Assembly (NCBI RefSeq): GCF_036023875.1
Contig: NZ_CP107931.1
Span: 434,001-498,000, forward strand
DNA length: 64,000 nt
From: Mycobacterium sp. NBC_00419
Lineage (GTDB): Bacteria > Actinomycetota > Actinomycetes > Mycobacteriales > Mycobacteriaceae
Direction: 5' to 3'
The notes beneath the pieces are model-generated. The model was not told the DNA's origin. It worked only from the letters and a program-made list of their open reading frames with translations, and searched no databases. Of this stretch, positions 14,542-27,826 are shown one piece after another. Both the position numbers and the translations under genes were made by a program. Numbering within the stretch: the stretch's first letter is position 1; each line of letters begins with the position of its first letter.

Positions 14542-15327
14542 CTAGCGGACGACGCCGCGGGCGCGGTCCACGCGCCCGCCGATACCCCACTGGGCGACCT
14601 TCACCATCGCCTCGCGGATGTTCGACCCGCTCATCTTCGACACGCCGAGCTCACGCTCGCTGAACGTGATCGGCACCTCGACGACGGTGAACCCGTTATT
14701 GATGCTGCGCCAGGTCAGGTCGATCTGGAAGCAGTAGCCCTTGGAGTCGACCGCGGACAGGTCGATCTTCTCCAGCACCTCGCGGCGGTAGGCGCGGTAA
14801 CCGGCGGTGATGTCGTGGATGCCGACACCGAGCAGCACGCGCGAGTAGGTGTTGGCCGTCTTCGACAACACCAGACGCCGCCACGGCCAGTTGCGGACTG
14901 TCCCGCCGTCGACGTAGCGCGAACCGATCGCCAGGTCGGCACCGCCGTCGATGGCGTCGAGCAACCGGTAGAGCTGCTCGGGGGCATGGCTGCCGTCGGC
15001 GTCCATCTCGACCAGCACGCTGTACTGGCGGCTCAGGCCCCAGGCGAAGCCGGCCAGGTACGCCGCGCCGAGGCCGTCCTTGACGGTGCGGTGCATGACG
15101 TGGATGCGGTCCGGGTCGGCCAGTGACAGCTCGTCGGCCAGGGCGCCGGTGCCGTCCGGGCTGCCGTCGTCGACCACCAGCACGTGGACGTCGGGTCGGG
15201 CTTTGTGCACCCGGCCCAGGATCAACGGCAGGTTCTCCAGCTCGTTGAAGGTGGGGATGATCACCAGGGTGCGCTGGCTGGGACGCTGTGCGCCCGTGTC
15301 AGAGCCCTTCTTGCCCTGGTCGCTCAT
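14542..15327 (-). CDS. ppm1: Polyprenol-phosphate mannose synthase
   Basis: Ppm1 transfers mannose from GDP-mannose to polyprenyl phosphate at the membrane; the product donates mannose to lipomannan, lipoarabinomannan and glycoproteins. The 261-residue GT2 enzyme shows [35 protein letters not shown] (Asp pair binding metal and nucleotide), [14 protein letters not shown] and a conserved SKMSG near the C-terminus. It lacks membrane helices and so must rely on a partner: here the upstream lnt overlaps it by 4 nt. In M. tuberculosis the two are one fused protein (Rv2051c); here they are separate, as in M. smegmatis. Confidence 0.95.
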   Translation of the reverse strand: MSDQGKKGSDTGAQRPSQRTLVIIPTFNELENLPLILGRVHKARPDVHVLVVDDGSPDGTGALADELSLADPDRIHVMHRTVKDGLGAAYLAGFAWGLSRQYSVLVEMDADGSHAPEQLYRLLDAIDGGADLAIGSRYVDGGTVRNWPWRRLVLSKTANTYSRVLLGVGIHDITAGYRAYRREVLEKIDLSAVDSKGYCFQIDLTWRSINNGFTVVEVPITFSERELGVSKMSGSNIREAMVKVAQWGIGGRVDRARGVVR

Positions 15328-17090
15328 GAATCTCCTTTGTCGTGCTGCCCAGCCAGGGCCGAGGGCGTTTCGCCCTCATCTGGCGGGGTGTCGTCATCGT
15401 CTGGACCCCCGGACCCGCTGGACCCGGCCCGCTCCTGCCGCCTGCGGCGCAACGGGCGCATGAACCATCCATTGTGCAGTATCGCCGCGCCAATCACGGC
15501 AACCGCTGCTCCCACCAGCACCCACTGCACCAACGGCCCCCACCGTGTCGCGGGCGTCTCGCTGGTCTTCAGCCGGACCGGGACGTCGAGATAGGCCGGG
15601 GTGAAGAACTCGGTGCGGGCGATCTCACTGCCGTCGGGGGCGATCACCGCGCTGATTCCGGTGGTTCCGGCCACCACCACGTAGCGGTCGTGCTCGACGG
15701 CCCGCGCCCGGGCGAACGCCAGCTGCTGTTCGCTCATGTTCTGGTCGAAGGTGGCGTTGTTGGTGGGCACCGTCAGCACCTGCGCGCCGTTGCGGACCGA
15801 CTCACGCAGCGCGCGGTCGAAGATGACCTCCCAGCACGTCGCCACCCCGACCGGCACGCCTGCCGCGTGCACCACCCCATTGCCGGACCCCGGGACGAAG
15901 TAACCCGCCCGGTCGGCGTAGGACGACAGGTGCTTGAAGAAGCTGCGCCACGGCAGGTACTCACCGAACGGCTGGACGATCTGCTTGTCGTGCCGCTCGC
16001 CGGGCCCCGAGACCGGATCCCAGACGATGACGGTGTTCGACGCCGCCGGATTCTCCGGCGTCCAGTCCGGGCGGGCCAGTACGGTGCCGACCAGGATCGG
16101 CGCGCCGATAGCCTGCACGGCGACGGCGATCTGCGCAGCGGCGTCAGGGTTGGTCAGCGGGTCGATGTCCGACGAGTTCTCCGGCCACACCACGAACTGC
16201 GGTTGCGGTGCCCGCCCCGCCCGCACCTCCTCGGCCAGCTGCACCGTCTCGCGGACGTGGTTGTCCAGCACGGCACGGCGCTGGGCGTTGAACTCCAGCC
16301 CGAGCCGCGGGACGTTGCCCTGGATCGCGGCGACGGTCACTGTGGGCTCGTTACCGGCGCCGGCACGGCGGACCTGCGGTGCGGCTATCGCGGTGGTCAG
16401 CAGCACGGCGGTGATACACAGACCGGGCACCAGCACCGCGGCCAGCGACGGGGCGTCGGGCGTCTTGTGCGGGCCGCTGTGCTGCCACCAGCGCACGATC
16501 TCGATACCCAGCGCGCACAGCGAGGTGCCCAGCAGCGCGATGCCGAACGACAGCAGCGGCACCCCACCCAACTGCACCAGCGGCAGAAACGGCCCCCGGG
16601 TCTGACCGAAACCGACTACGCCCCAAGGGAATCCGCCGAAGGGCACATTGGATTTCAGCCATTCCTGCAGAGCCCACACCAGGGCCAGCCACAGCGGCCA
16701 GCCCGGCAGCGTGCGGACCACCACCGCGAACATGCCGAACACCGCGCAGAACAGTGCCTGCAGCGCTGCGAGGGCGAGCCACGGGACGGGGCCGACGAGT
16801 CCGCTGATCCACGGCAGCAGCGGGATGTAGAACGCCAGACCGAACAGCAACCCGTAGCCGAATCCGCCCGCCACGGTGGTCCTGGGATGGACCAGCACCC
16901 AGCTCAGCAGGACGAAGCTCAGGACCGCCGACCACCACCAGCCGATCGGCGGGAAGCTGATGCACATGGCCACGCCGGCCGTCGCCGTGGCCAGCAGCCG
17001 GAACATTCTCGGTGCCAGCGCTTCGCCGAGGCGCTGCAGTCGGCCCGGTCGCGGCTGGGTCTCCCGCTCGTCGACTCCGGTGTCAGCCAT
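15324..17090 (-). CDS. lnt: Apolipoprotein N-acyltransferase
   Basis: Lnt adds the third acyl chain to the N-terminal cysteine of lipoproteins. The 588-residue protein has six or more helices in the first 240 residues, a nitrilase-fold catalytic domain (about 265-520) and a last helix near residue 550. Catalytic Glu-Lys-Cys candidates: Glu in [12 protein letters not shown], Lys in [16 protein letters not shown], and Cys in [11 protein letters not shown]. The C-terminus is charged. ATG at 17090 ([10 protein letters not shown]) is chosen because the longer frame lies inside the upstream gene. It overlaps the amidohydrolase stop by 8 nt and ppm1 by 4 nt. It also probably anchors Ppm1 at the membrane. 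Confidence 0.95.
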   Translation of the reverse strand: MADTGVDERETQPRPGRLQRLGEALAPRMFRLLATATAGVAMCISFPPIGWWWSAVLSFVLLSWVLVHPRTTVAGGFGYGLLFGLAFYIPLLPWISGLVGPVPWLALAALQALFCAVFGMFAVVVRTLPGWPLWLALVWALQEWLKSNVPFGGFPWGVVGFGQTRGPFLPLVQLGGVPLLSFGIALLGTSLCALGIEIVRWWQHSGPHKTPDAPSLAAVLVPGLCITAVLLTTAIAAPQVRRAGAGNEPTVTVAAIQGNVPRLGLEFNAQRRAVLDNHVRETVQLAEEVRAGRAPQPQFVVWPENSSDIDPLTNPDAAAQIAVAVQAIGAPILVGTVLARPDWTPENPAASNTVIVWDPVSGPGERHDKQIVQPFGEYLPWRSFFKHLSSYADRAGYFVPGSGNGVVHAAGVPVGVATCWEVIFDRALRESVRNGAQVLTVPTNNATFDQNMSEQQLAFARARAVEHDRYVVVAGTTGISAVIAPDGSEIARTEFFTPAYLDVPVRLKTSETPATRWGPLVQWVLVGAAVAVIGAAILHNGWFMRPLRRRRQERAGSSGSGGPDDDDTPPDEGETPSALAGQHDKGDS

Positions 17091-18708
17091 GCAGCACGAC
17101 ACCTCGGTGCACGGTCTGCAGGCAGTGCGGCAGCGGGTCGGCCGGGTACAGCCGCGGCAAGGCGGGGACCCGTGAGCGCGGATCGGTCGACCACCGCTGG
17201 ACGCTGTCGGCGGGTGCATTCACGTCGAGCTGCAGTGCGTTGCCCCCCTCGCTTCGCCCCCCGCCAGAGACTCCCCACACCGCGTACGAGGCAGGCGCGC
17301 CGGGCACGAGGGTTCCGGTGATCCCGTCGCGTACGCCCGCGGCGCGCCAGGCGCCACGGGTGGCAGCGGCGAAAGCGGCGCGCATGGAGATGGCACTTCC
17401 CTGGGTGTGGTGGTGGCCGGCCGCGCGCACCGTCGCCCACGGATCGATGCTGGTCACAGGGGCATCTGAGCCGAACGCCAGGGGCACGCCTGCCGATGCT
17501 AACAGCGCCAGAGGGTTGAGCAGGGCGGCTCGGTCGATACCGAGACGGCGCGCATACATTCCAGTGTCACCGCCCCACAACGCGTCGAATGTGGGTTGCA
17601 TGCTGGCGATGACACCCCACTGGCCCAGCTTGGCCGCCTGCTCGGCGGACACCATCTCCAGGTGTTCGAGCCGGTGTCCGCAGCGGGCCACCGCGGGCGC
17701 GCCGAACGTCCGCACCACCCGTTCCAGCGCGTCGACCACCGCGGTGACCGCGGCATCGCCGATGACGTGGAAACCGGCGGTGATACCCGCCTCGGTGCAG
17801 GCCATCAGATGCTCGGTGACGGCCTGGGGGTCGAGATAGCAGTTGCCGCAGGTGTCCGGGGCATCGGTGTAGGGCCGGCTCAACCACGCGGTGTGGGAGC
17901 CCAGCGCGCCGTCGACGAACAGGTCGCCGGCCAGTCCGCTGGCGCCGGTGGCGTCCAGCAGCGCCCGGGCCTGGGCGGCGCTGGACACGGCCTCACCCCA
18001 GTAGCCGACGACGTCCACCCCGTGTTCGGTGGCGCGCAGTTCCTGCCAGTCGTCGGTGCCGCCGATGTCGGGGCCGGCGCACTCGTGGACCGCCACGATC
18101 CCGGCGGCGGCGACGGCGTCCAACGCGGCGCGGCGGGCGTCGGCGCGCTGCTGCCAGGTCAGCAGCGAGCGGGCCTGGGCCCGCACCAGGTGATGCGCAG
18201 CTGCTGACACCGGCCGCTGCGGGTCGAAACCGGCGACCGCGGATAAACCGGGCACCAGGGCGCGCAGCGCGGTCGAGGCCACCGCGGAGTGCACGTCGAC
18301 CCGGGCCAGGTAGGCCGGCGTCGGTCCGACGACCGCGTCGAGTTCGTCGGTGCTGGGGGCCTGGTCGCCGGGCCAGCGCGTGTCATCCCAGCCGTGGCCC
18401 CAGATCGGCTGGCCGGGATGGCTGGCGGCGTGCTCGGCGATCAGCCGCAGGCAGTGCTGTGCGGAGGTGGCCGCCGTCAGGTCCAGCCCGGTGAGCAGCA
18501 GCCCGGTGGAGGTCACGTGGATGTGGGAGTCCACGAAGGCAGGGGCCACGAAGGCGCCGTCGAGGTCGACGATGTCGGCGCCGCCGAACTGTGCCCGGCC
18601 GACGTCATCGCTACCCAGCCAGGCCACGACACCGTCGCGCACGGCCATCGCGGTGGCCTCAGGATGCGACGGGCTGTGCACGCGCCCGCCCAGCAGCAGA
18701 GTTGTCAC
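17083..18708 (-). CDS. Amidohydrolase family protein (YtcJ-like)
   Basis: A 541-residue metal-dependent hydrolase of the amidohydrolase superfamily, YtcJ subgroup. Metal-site motifs: DSHIHV near residue 60, [15 protein letters not shown] and [11 protein letters not shown]. The strand-rich N- and C-terminal parts form the usual beta-sandwich. Substrate is unknown; relatives include N-substituted formamide deformylases. It corresponds by position to M. tuberculosis Rv2052c (from memory). It heads the cluster with lnt and ppm1; overlap with lnt suggests co-translation, although no functional link is known. GTG start. Confidence 0.88.
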   Translation of the reverse strand: MTTLLLGGRVHSPSHPEATAMAVRDGVVAWLGSDDVGRAQFGGADIVDLDGAFVAPAFVDSHIHVTSTGLLLTGLDLTAATSAQHCLRLIAEHAASHPGQPIWGHGWDDTRWPGDQAPSTDELDAVVGPTPAYLARVDVHSAVASTALRALVPGLSAVAGFDPQRPVSAAAHHLVRAQARSLLTWQQRADARRAALDAVAAAGIVAVHECAGPDIGGTDDWQELRATEHGVDVVGYWGEAVSSAAQARALLDATGASGLAGDLFVDGALGSHTAWLSRPYTDAPDTCGNCYLDPQAVTEHLMACTEAGITAGFHVIGDAAVTAVVDALERVVRTFGAPAVARCGHRLEHLEMVSAEQAAKLGQWGVIASMQPTFDALWGGDTGMYARRLGIDRAALLNPLALLASAGVPLAFGSDAPVTSIDPWATVRAAGHHHTQGSAISMRAAFAAATRGAWRAAGVRDGITGTLVPGAPASYAVWGVSGGGRSEGGNALQLDVNAPADSVQRWSTDPRSRVPALPRLYPADPLPHCLQTVHRGVVLHG

Positions 18709-18756
18709 GTCGGTCAGTGTCCCGCGAGGGAAGAAGAAGGTCGAAGCCGCGTGGCG

Positions 18757-19248
18757 CTAGTTGTAGCGCCGGACGATGTTGGCGTCGTGGATGCGGCCGT
18801 AGCCCTGATCGTCGATGACCTCGCCGTCGATGTAGTCACCGGTGTATCGCGGAGGTGAATACATCCGGCCGGGGGCGGTCAGGTTGACCACGCTGACCCG
18901 TCGGGCGATGCCCCGGGTGAGCAGGATCCCGGCCAGCGGGCGCACGGCGCTTCGGGTGGGCGGCAGCAGCATCAGAGCGCCCAGAGCCGTGGTGACCAGT
19001 CCCGGGATGAACACCAGAAATGTCCCGAGGGCCACCAGCATGCCGTCGGCCACCGCGCCCTGGGCGTTGGTGCGGGTCCGCTGCAAACGGGCGATCTGCC
19101 GCTTGACCTGGGAGCCGGCCAGCGCGACGCTGACCACCGAGGTGGCCAGCAGCACCAGCAGCGTCCAGCCCAGCCCGATAGACCAGGTCAGGGCGGCCAG
19201 CACCGCCAACTCGACGAGCGCGTAGACGAGAAACGTCCGCATCACCAT
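18757..19248 (-). CDS. fxsA: FxsA-family membrane protein
   Basis: A 163-residue membrane protein of the FxsA family, with helices at about 3-50 (FLVYALVELAVLAALTWSIG) and a glycine-rich stretch at about 80-110 (GMLVALGTFLVFIPGLVTTA). The family is named for suppression of phage T7 exclusion in E. coli; its normal role is not established. A hydrophilic C-terminal tail of about 50 residues rich in Tyr and Asp is typical of actinobacterial members. Start is uncertain: ATG at 19248 (MVMRTF) is chosen, ATG at 19242 is equally possible, and a GTG at 19287 adds residues without family support. Positional equivalent of Rv2053c (from memory). Confidence 0.88.
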   Translation of the reverse strand: MVMRTFLVYALVELAVLAALTWSIGLGWTLLVLLATSVVSVALAGSQVKRQIARLQRTRTNAQGAVADGMLVALGTFLVFIPGLVTTALGALMLLPPTRSAVRPLAGILLTRGIARRVSVVNLTAPGRMYSPPRYTGDYIDGEVIDDQGYGRIHDANIVRRYN

Positions 19249-19310
19249 GTACAGGCAACGACCCGGGGTGCGGCCGGGTTCCACCACCGACTGATAGGAC
19301 CCTGTGAGTT

Positions 19311-19691
19311 TCAGGGGGCGCGCAGTTCCAGGCCGACGTTGCGGTGTGATCCGCCGCGCAGCTTGCTGAAGAAGTTGAAGACCTTGCCGAGCAGCCCGTA
19401 GCGGTTGCCGATGGCGCTGTAGACGGTCTCGATCTGGGCGTCGTCGAGCACGGTGGCCACCGCTTCGACGGTTTCGCCGGTCACCTTGCCCCCGCGGTCA
19501 CAGACGGCGAGGGTCACCCGCGGGGTATTGCGGATCCGCTTGACCTTCCACGAGTCGCGGCCGGTGATGACCAGGGCCCGATCTCCGTCGGGTGCGATCC
19601 AGATCGGCGTCGGCTTGGGCCGGCCGTCCTTGGTGAACGTCGTCAGCGATACGTACTGCGCCTTGATCACGTCGGCGAAAGTGGTAGCCAT
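19311..19691 (-). CDS. PPOX-class (F420-type) split-barrel oxidoreductase
   Basis: A 126-residue FMN/F420-binding split beta-barrel protein. It shows the pattern YVSLTTFTKDGRPKPTPIWI, LVITGRDSWKVKRIRNTPRV and LAVCDRGGKVTGE typical of the F420-dependent branch of mycobacterial PPOX-like proteins. Likely a small cytosolic reductase using F420H2; substrate unknown. ATG at 19691 is chosen over the GTG at 19697, because a TACATT box ends exactly 6 nt before this ATG and directly touches the GTG. It is a single gene between fxsA and cobN. Confidence 0.85.
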   Translation of the reverse strand: MATTFADVIKAQYVSLTTFTKDGRPKPTPIWIAPDGDRALVITGRDSWKVKRIRNTPRVTLAVCDRGGKVTGETVEAVATVLDDAQIETVYSAIGNRYGLLGKVFNFFSKLRGGSHRNVGLELRAP

Positions 19692-19697
19692 GGCCAC

Positions 19698-19703
19698 AAT
19701 GTA
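19698..19703 (-). promoter_or_regulatory. -10 box of leaderless PPOX gene
   Basis: TACATT on the minus strand with 6 nt to the ATG at 19691. It decides the start codon of that gene. Confidence 0.5.
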
Positions 19704-19745
19704 GCTTCCCGAGTCGCTTCGCTCCTGCCCGCCGGATCTAGCGCG

Positions 19746-23378
<3,633 letters not shown>

Positions 23379-23380
23379 CC

Positions 23381-23424
23381 CCCATTCGTACCGTACGACC
23401 GCAGGTAGAGCCCATTCGGATCGT
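23381..23424. promoter_or_regulatory. Paired repeats and palindrome between cobN and the dioxygenase gene
   Basis: CCCATTCGTACCGT at 23381-23394 recurs as CCCATTCGGATCGT at 23411-23424 (12 of 14 the same, start-to-start distance 30 bp). Overlapping the first copy is the 13-nt palindrome TCGTAC-C-GTACGA at 23386-23398. The site lies 8 bp from the cobN start, where a repressor could act. No known regulator motif is recognised. Confidence 0.4.
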
Positions 23425-23473
23425 GGCTAGCGCAATGGTGTACGCCGGTGTGCACGGTGCCGAGGATCGCGTC

Positions 23474-24415
23474 ATGACCTCTTCGATCGACGTTTCCAAG
23501 CTCGGCGCCAACATCGGCGCGGTGATCTCCGGTGTTCGTCTCGGCGGCCAGCTCGACCCCGCGACCGTCGACGGGATTCGCGCCGCGCTCCTGGAGCACA
23601 AGGTGATCTTCTTCCGCGACCAGCATCACCTCGACGACGACGGACAGGTCGCCTTCGCCCGGCTGCTCGGGGTCCCCACGATCGCCCATCCCACCGTGAC
23701 CTCCCGGGGTGACACCGTGCTGCCGATCGACTCGCGATTCGGCGCCGCCAACGCGTGGCATTCCGACGTCACCTTCGTCGACCGCATCCCGAAGGCGTCG
23801 CTGCTGCGCGCGGTGACCCTGCCCAGCTATGGCGGCAGCACGGTGTGGGCATCCACCGAGGCGGCCTACGACCAGCTGCCCACGCCGCTGCGGGCGCTGG
23901 TCGAGAACCTGTGGGCAACGCACAGCAACGTTTACGACTACGCCGCTGACCGTCCCGAACTCGACGGGGAACTCACCGACGACGCCAAGCAATACCGCGA
24001 CGAATTCGTGTCCGACTACTACGAGACCAATCACCCGGTGGTGCGGGTGCACCCCGAGACCGGCAAGCGGGTCCTGCTGCTGGGCAACTTCGTCAGGGGG
24101 TTCGTCGGACTGGGCAGTGCCGAGTCGGCCACCCTGTTCGCGCTGCTGCAGAACCGCATCACCCGGCTGGAGAACACCGTGCGGTGGACGTGGGCCGAAG
24201 GCGACCTCGCGGTGTGGGACAACCGTGCCACCCAGCACTACGGCGTCGCCGACTACGACGGTCAGCCGCGTTATCTGCGGCGGGTGACATTGGCCGGTGA
24301 CATCCCGGTCGACATCCACGGCGAGTTCGGCCAGTCGATCGCCGGCGACGCCTCGCACTACTCCGATGTGGTGGCCCCTGATGTGGCTGCCGCCCAGCCG
24401 GTTCCGGTCGGGTGA
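23474..24415 (+). CDS. TauD/TfdA-family 2-oxoglutarate Fe(II) dioxygenase
   Basis: A 313-residue non-haem iron dioxygenase. The iron-binding triad is visible as HSD (NAWHSDVTF) and a distal His ([10 protein letters not shown]), and the 2-oxoglutarate-binding Arg lies in [10 protein letters not shown]. TauD-like enzymes hydroxylate sulfonates such as taurine, releasing sulfite; a close actinobacterial relative (Rv3406) is an alkyl sulfatase. The substrate here is therefore a sulfonate or sulfate ester, or possibly something else. ATG at 23474 ([10 protein letters not shown]) is chosen because the fold starts there; no clear ribosome site marks the choice. It is wedged between cobN and cobG, and another sulfur gene set (ssu) is 10 kb away. 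Confidence 0.9.
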   Translation: MTSSIDVSKLGANIGAVISGVRLGGQLDPATVDGIRAALLEHKVIFFRDQHHLDDDGQVAFARLLGVPTIAHPTVTSRGDTVLPIDSRFGAANAWHSDVTFVDRIPKASLLRAVTLPSYGGSTVWASTEAAYDQLPTPLRALVENLWATHSNVYDYAADRPELDGELTDDAKQYRDEFVSDYYETNHPVVRVHPETGKRVLLLGNFVRGFVGLGSAESATLFALLQNRITRLENTVRWTWAEGDLAVWDNRATQHYGVADYDGQPRYLRRVTLAGDIPVDIHGEFGQSIAGDASHYSDVVAPDVAAAQPVPVG

Positions 24416-24435
24416 TCTTCGGTAGCTGACGCCCG

Positions 24436-24441
24436 TACGGT
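24436..24441 (+). promoter_or_regulatory. -10 box of leaderless cobG
   Basis: TACGGT, 6 nt before the cobG GTG at 24448; TANNNT with leaderless spacing. Confidence 0.5.
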
Positions 24442-24447
24442 GGACGG

Positions 24448-25560
24448 GTGAGCAGAACGCGCGATGACGACGCCTGCCCGGGTGCACTGCAGGTGCACAG
24501 GGCGGCCGACGGCGCGCTGGCCCGGTTGCGGGTTCCCGGCGGCATGATCACACCCGCCCAGCTGGAGGCGCTGGCGCACGCTGCCGTCGAGTACGGCAAC
24601 GGCACCATCGAGCTGACGGTGCGCGGCAATCTGCAACTACGCGCGGTGCGCGACACCGAGGCCGTGGCCGAGGCGGCGGCCACCGCGGGACTGCTGCCGT
24701 CACCCAGCCACGAGCGGGTGCGCAACATCCTCGCCTCGCCGCTGTCGGGACGCGTCGGTGGACTGGCCGACGTGCGGCCGTGGGTCATCGAGCTGGACGC
24801 TGCCATCCAGGCCGACCCGCAACTCGCCGGGTTGCCCGGCAGGTTCATGTTCAGCATCGACGACGGCAGCGGTGACGTCTCGGGACAGCGCGCCGACGCC
24901 GGGGCGCATGTGCTGGGCGAGCGGGTCGCACTGTTGCTGGCCGGGCAGGACACCGGCGTCCGACTCGGTGCCGACGAGGTCGTTCCGGCCCTGCTCACCG
25001 TTGCCCGCCGCTTCGTGGATATCCGCGGAAATGCTTGGCGGGTCAGCGAATTGGACGATGCTTCTGCGCTGGTGTCCGGTTTCGCAGTGACCGAGCCGGC
25101 CGGGACCACCTATCCCCCGGCCTCGCGGCCGCCAGTGGGCTGGATTGTTCAGGACGACGAACGGGTGGCACTGGGCGCCGCGGTGCCGCTGGGCGTGCTG
25201 CAGGCCCGGCAGGCCCAGTTCGTGGCCGCGATCGACGCCCCGGTGGTGATCACGCCGTGGCGTTCGCTGCTGGTGTGTGACCTCTCCGAACCGGTGGCCG
25301 ACACCTCGCTGCGGGTGCTCGCCCCGCTGGGCTTGGTGTTCGACGCGAACTCACGCTGGCTGAACGTCAGTGCGTGCGTCGGCAGCCCGGGCTGCGAGAA
25401 GTCGGCGGCAGACGTCCGGGCCGAGGCCACCAGGGCGGTGGCCGACCAGACTCAGAACGGGCATGTGCACTATGTGGGCTGCGAAAGGGCCTGTGGGAGT
25501 CCGCCGTCGGGCACAGTGCTGGTGGCCTCTGGCGACGGCTTCCAAGCCCTGGAACGCTAG
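24448..25560 (+). CDS. cobG: Precorrin-3B synthase
   Basis: CobG is the sirohaem/iron-sulfur mono-oxygenase-like enzyme that converts precorrin-3A to precorrin-3B in aerobic cobalamin synthesis, enabling ring contraction. The 370-residue protein belongs to the nitrite/sulfite reductase fold. The 4Fe-4S/sirohaem cysteines are visible as C310, C316, C345 and C349 (CVGSPGC ... CERAC). The N-terminal half has IELTVRGNLQLR. Presence of CobG shows that the oxygen-dependent pathway is used. It begins with GTG directly after a leaderless-type box and is followed 16 nt later by cobH, which has its own box. Confidence 0.95.
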   Translation: MSRTRDDDACPGALQVHRAADGALARLRVPGGMITPAQLEALAHAAVEYGNGTIELTVRGNLQLRAVRDTEAVAEAAATAGLLPSPSHERVRNILASPLSGRVGGLADVRPWVIELDAAIQADPQLAGLPGRFMFSIDDGSGDVSGQRADAGAHVLGERVALLLAGQDTGVRLGADEVVPALLTVARRFVDIRGNAWRVSELDDASALVSGFAVTEPAGTTYPPASRPPVGWIVQDDERVALGAAVPLGVLQARQAQFVAAIDAPVVITPWRSLLVCDLSEPVADTSLRVLAPLGLVFDANSRWLNVSACVGSPGCEKSAADVRAEATRAVADQTQNGHVHYVGCERACGSPPSGTVLVASGDGFQALER

Positions 25561-25564
25561 GTCG

Positions 25565-25570
25565 TAGGGT
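25565..25570 (+). promoter_or_regulatory. -10 box of leaderless cobH
   Basis: TAGGGT, 6 nt before the cobH GTG at 25577. It would let cobH-cobIJ be transcribed separately from cobG. Confidence 0.45.
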
Positions 25571-25576
25571 GGTCAG

Positions 25577-26203
25577 GTGCTCGACTACACCCGCGACGCC
25601 GCCGAGATCTATCGGCAGTCGTTCGCGACGATCCGCGCCGAGGCTGACCTGGCCTCGTTTCCCGAGGATGTCGCACGCGCGGTGGTTCGCCTGATCCACA
25701 CCTGCGGGCAGGTCGACCTCACCGAGCACGTCGCCTTCACCCCCGGTGTCGTGGCGGCGACGCATGCCGCGCTGGCCGCTGGCGCCCCCATCCTGTGTGA
25801 CTCGTCGATGGTGGCCGCAGGTATCACGGCAGCGCGGCTGCCCGCGGGCAACGAGGTGGTGTCGCTGGTGGCCGACCCGCGCGCCCCTGAGCTGGCGAGG
25901 CGACGGGAGACCACGCGCTCGGCCGCAGGCGTGGAACTGTGGGCCGACCGGCTCGGCGGAGCGGTGCTGGCCATCGGAAACGCCCCCACCGCGTTGTTCC
26001 GGCTGCTGGAGTTGATCGACGAGGGTGTGGCGGCGCCGGTGTCTGTACTCGGCGGGCCGGTCGGGTTCGTCGGCTCGGCACAGTCCAAGGACGAACTGAT
26101 CGCGCGCCCCCGCGGCATGGAGTACCTGGTGGTGCGGGGCCGCCGCGGCGGCAGCGCGATGGCGGCCGCGGCCGTCAATGCGATTGCGAGCGAACGCGAA
26201 TGA
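25577..26203 (+). CDS. cobH: Precorrin-8X methylmutase
   Basis: CobH moves a methyl group on precorrin-8X to give hydrogenobyrinic acid. The 208-residue length is typical. The catalytic His lies in LIHTCGQVD (about residue 39); other conserved parts are [26 protein letters not shown] and [16 protein letters not shown]. The GTG start follows a TAGGGT box by 6 nt. The stop overlaps the cobIJ ATG by 4 nt, so the two are translated together. Confidence 0.96.
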   Translation: MLDYTRDAAEIYRQSFATIRAEADLASFPEDVARAVVRLIHTCGQVDLTEHVAFTPGVVAATHAALAAGAPILCDSSMVAAGITAARLPAGNEVVSLVADPRAPELARRRETTRSAAGVELWADRLGGAVLAIGNAPTALFRLLELIDEGVAAPVSVLGGPVGFVGSAQSKDELIARPRGMEYLVVRGRRGGSAMAAAAVNAIASERE

Positions 26204-27717
26204 GCGGCACGCTGTTCGGCGTCGGGCTGGGCCCGGGTGACCCTGAACTCGTCACGGTCAAGGCGGCCCGCACCATCGCCGAGGCCGACGTCGTGGCCTT
26301 CCACAGCGCCCGGCACGGCCGCAGCATCGCCCGCGCCATCGCCGAGCCCTACCTGCGGCCCGGACAGATCGAAGAGCACCTGGTCTACCCGGTGACCACC
26401 GAGAGCACCGACCACCCGGGCGGCTACAGCGGCGCCATGGAGGACTTCTACCGCGACTCCGCCGAGCGGATCGCCGCGCACCTCGACGCCGGGCGCGACG
26501 TCGCATTGCTCGCCGAGGGCGACCCGCTGTTCTACAGCTCCTATATGCACATGCATACCCGGCTCACGGCACGGTTCACGGCGGTGATCATCCCCGGGGT
26601 GACGTCGGTCAGTGCGGCGTCGGCAGCGATCGCCACCCCGCTGGTGACCGGCGACGAGGTGCTCTCGGTGTTGCCGGGCACCTTGCCGGTACGCGAGCTG
26701 GCCCGACGGCTCGCCGACGCCGACGCCGCGGTCGTGATGAAGCTCGGTCGCACCTATCCACAAGTGCGCGAAGCGCTTTCGATCGCAGGCCGCCTCGACG
26801 AGGCGTTCTACGTCGAGCGGGCCAGTACCGACGCGCAGCGGGTGCTGCCCGCGGGCGAGGTCGATGTGGACAGCGTGCCGTACTTCTCGATCGCGATTGT
26901 TCCCGGAGCCGCCTCGGCGGCGACATCAGACATGGGAGCCGCCTCGGCGGCGACATCAGACACGGGAGTCGCCCGGCCGGCCAAGCCCGTGACCGGTGGG
27001 GTCGCGGTCGTCGGCCTGGGCCCCGGTGACCTCGACTGGATGACCCCGCAGAGCCTCCGCGAGCTGGACGCCGCCACCGACCTGATCGGCTACGGCCCGT
27101 ATCTCGACCGGATTCCGTTGCGCGCCGGTCAGATTCGCCATCCCAGCGACAACACCGATGAACCCGCTCGCGCCCGGCTGGCCTGTGAACTCGCCGAGCA
27201 GGGCCGCGCTGTCGCGGTGATCTCCTCGGGTGATCCCGGGGTGTTCGCGATGGCCACCGCCGTGCTCGAAGAGGCCAAGCAGTGGCCGGATGTGACGGTC
27301 CGGGTGATACCGGCGATGACGGCGGCCCAAGCGGTCGCCAGCCGGGTCGGCGCCCCGCTCGGACATGACTACGCGGTGATCTCACTGTCCGACCGGCTCA
27401 AGCCCTGGGACATCATCTCGGCCCGCTTGTCCGCCGCAGCCGCCGCCGATCTGGTGCTGGCGATCTACAACCCGGCATCGAAGACCCGCACCTGGCAGGT
27501 GGGTGCGATGCGGGATCTGCTGCTCGAGCACCGGGATCCGGGCACCCCTGTGGTGATCGGGCGCGACGTCGCCGGTCCGCAGGAGTCGGTGCAGATCGTG
27601 CGGCTTGCCGACCTGGATCAGGCCGACGTCGACATGCGTTGTCTGCTCATCATCGGCTCGTCGCAGACCCAGTGGTACGGCGACACGGTGTTCACCCCGC
27701 GGCGTTACCCGGGCTGA
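26200..27717 (+). CDS. cobIJ: Fused precorrin-2 C20- and precorrin-3B C17-methyltransferase
   Basis: This bifunctional enzyme carries two SAM-dependent methylation steps of the corrin pathway in one 505-residue chain. The CobI half (about 1-234) starts [20 protein letters not shown]; the CobJ half (about 260-505) starts [20 protein letters not shown] and includes [12 protein letters not shown] and [13 protein letters not shown]. The CobI-CobJ fusion is standard in mycobacteria. Odd feature: the linker, residues 236-255, is encoded by a near-perfect tandem duplication of 30 bp ([10 protein letters not shown] and [10 protein letters not shown]). Start overlaps the cobH stop. Confidence 0.97.
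   Translation: MSGTLFGVGLGPGDPELVTVKAARTIAEADVVAFHSARHGRSIARAIAEPYLRPGQIEEHLVYPVTTESTDHPGGYSGAMEDFYRDSAERIAAHLDAGRDVALLAEGDPLFYSSYMHMHTRLTARFTAVIIPGVTSVSAASAAIATPLVTGDEVLSVLPGTLPVRELARRLADADAAVVMKLGRTYPQVREALSIAGRLDEAFYVERASTDAQRVLPAGEVDVDSVPYFSIAIVPGAASAATSDMGAASAATSDTGVARPAKPVTGGVAVVGLGPGDLDWMTPQSLRELDAATDLIGYGPYLDRIPLRAGQIRHPSDNTDEPARARLACELAEQGRAVAVISSGDPGVFAMATAVLEEAKQWPDVTVRVIPAMTAAQAVASRVGAPLGHDYAVISLSDRLKPWDIISARLSAAAAADLVLAIYNPASKTRTWQVGAMRDLLLEHRDPGTPVVIGRDVAGPQESVQIVRLADLDQADVDMRCLLIIGSSQTQWYGDTVFTPRRYPG
26905..26964 (+). repeat. Tandem 30-bp repeat in the cobIJ linker
   Basis: Two adjacent 30-bp copies (26905-26934 and 26935-26964) differ at one base. They encode two 10-residue Ala/Ser-rich units joining the two methyltransferase domains. 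Frame is kept, so the duplication only lengthens the linker. A partial third start (GGAGTCGCCCGG) follows. Confidence 0.9.
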
Positions 27718-27762
27718 ACTCACCCCCAATCGGTTTGCGTTCCCGTCGGCGTGGGCATCTCT

Positions 27763-27811
27763 CCCCTGGCCGCTACGGCGCACAGGGGCGTGGGTAGCGC
27801 GGCACCTACGC
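27763..27811 (+). other. Two adjacent hairpins in the permease leader
   Basis: CCCCTG/CAGGGG (27763-27768 and 27783-27788) encloses a small GCCG/CGGC stem. Immediately after it, GCGTGGGT (27788-27795) pairs with ACCTACGC (27804-27811) with one G-T pair. Both lie in the 109-bp gap before the permease and end 15 nt before its ATG. They could be a terminator of cobIJ or a regulatory leader; no known riboswitch consensus is matched. Confidence 0.3.
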
Positions 27812-27826
27812 GACAGGCGGAGAGCT

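Noticed and set aside
15342..17321. A 659-codon plus-strand frame opposite lnt
   Set aside because: Antisense to a conserved gene; the product is Gln/Arg/His-rich, a typical high-GC artefact.
23379..23473. Cobalamin riboswitch before cobN
   Set aside because: The gap is only 95 bp, and no B12-box-like conserved core was seen on either strand.
27718..27826. Guanidine-type (ykkC family) riboswitch before the permease
   Set aside because: The hairpin loops do not show the ACGR loop pattern or the ykkC-III core; kept only as unidentified hairpins.
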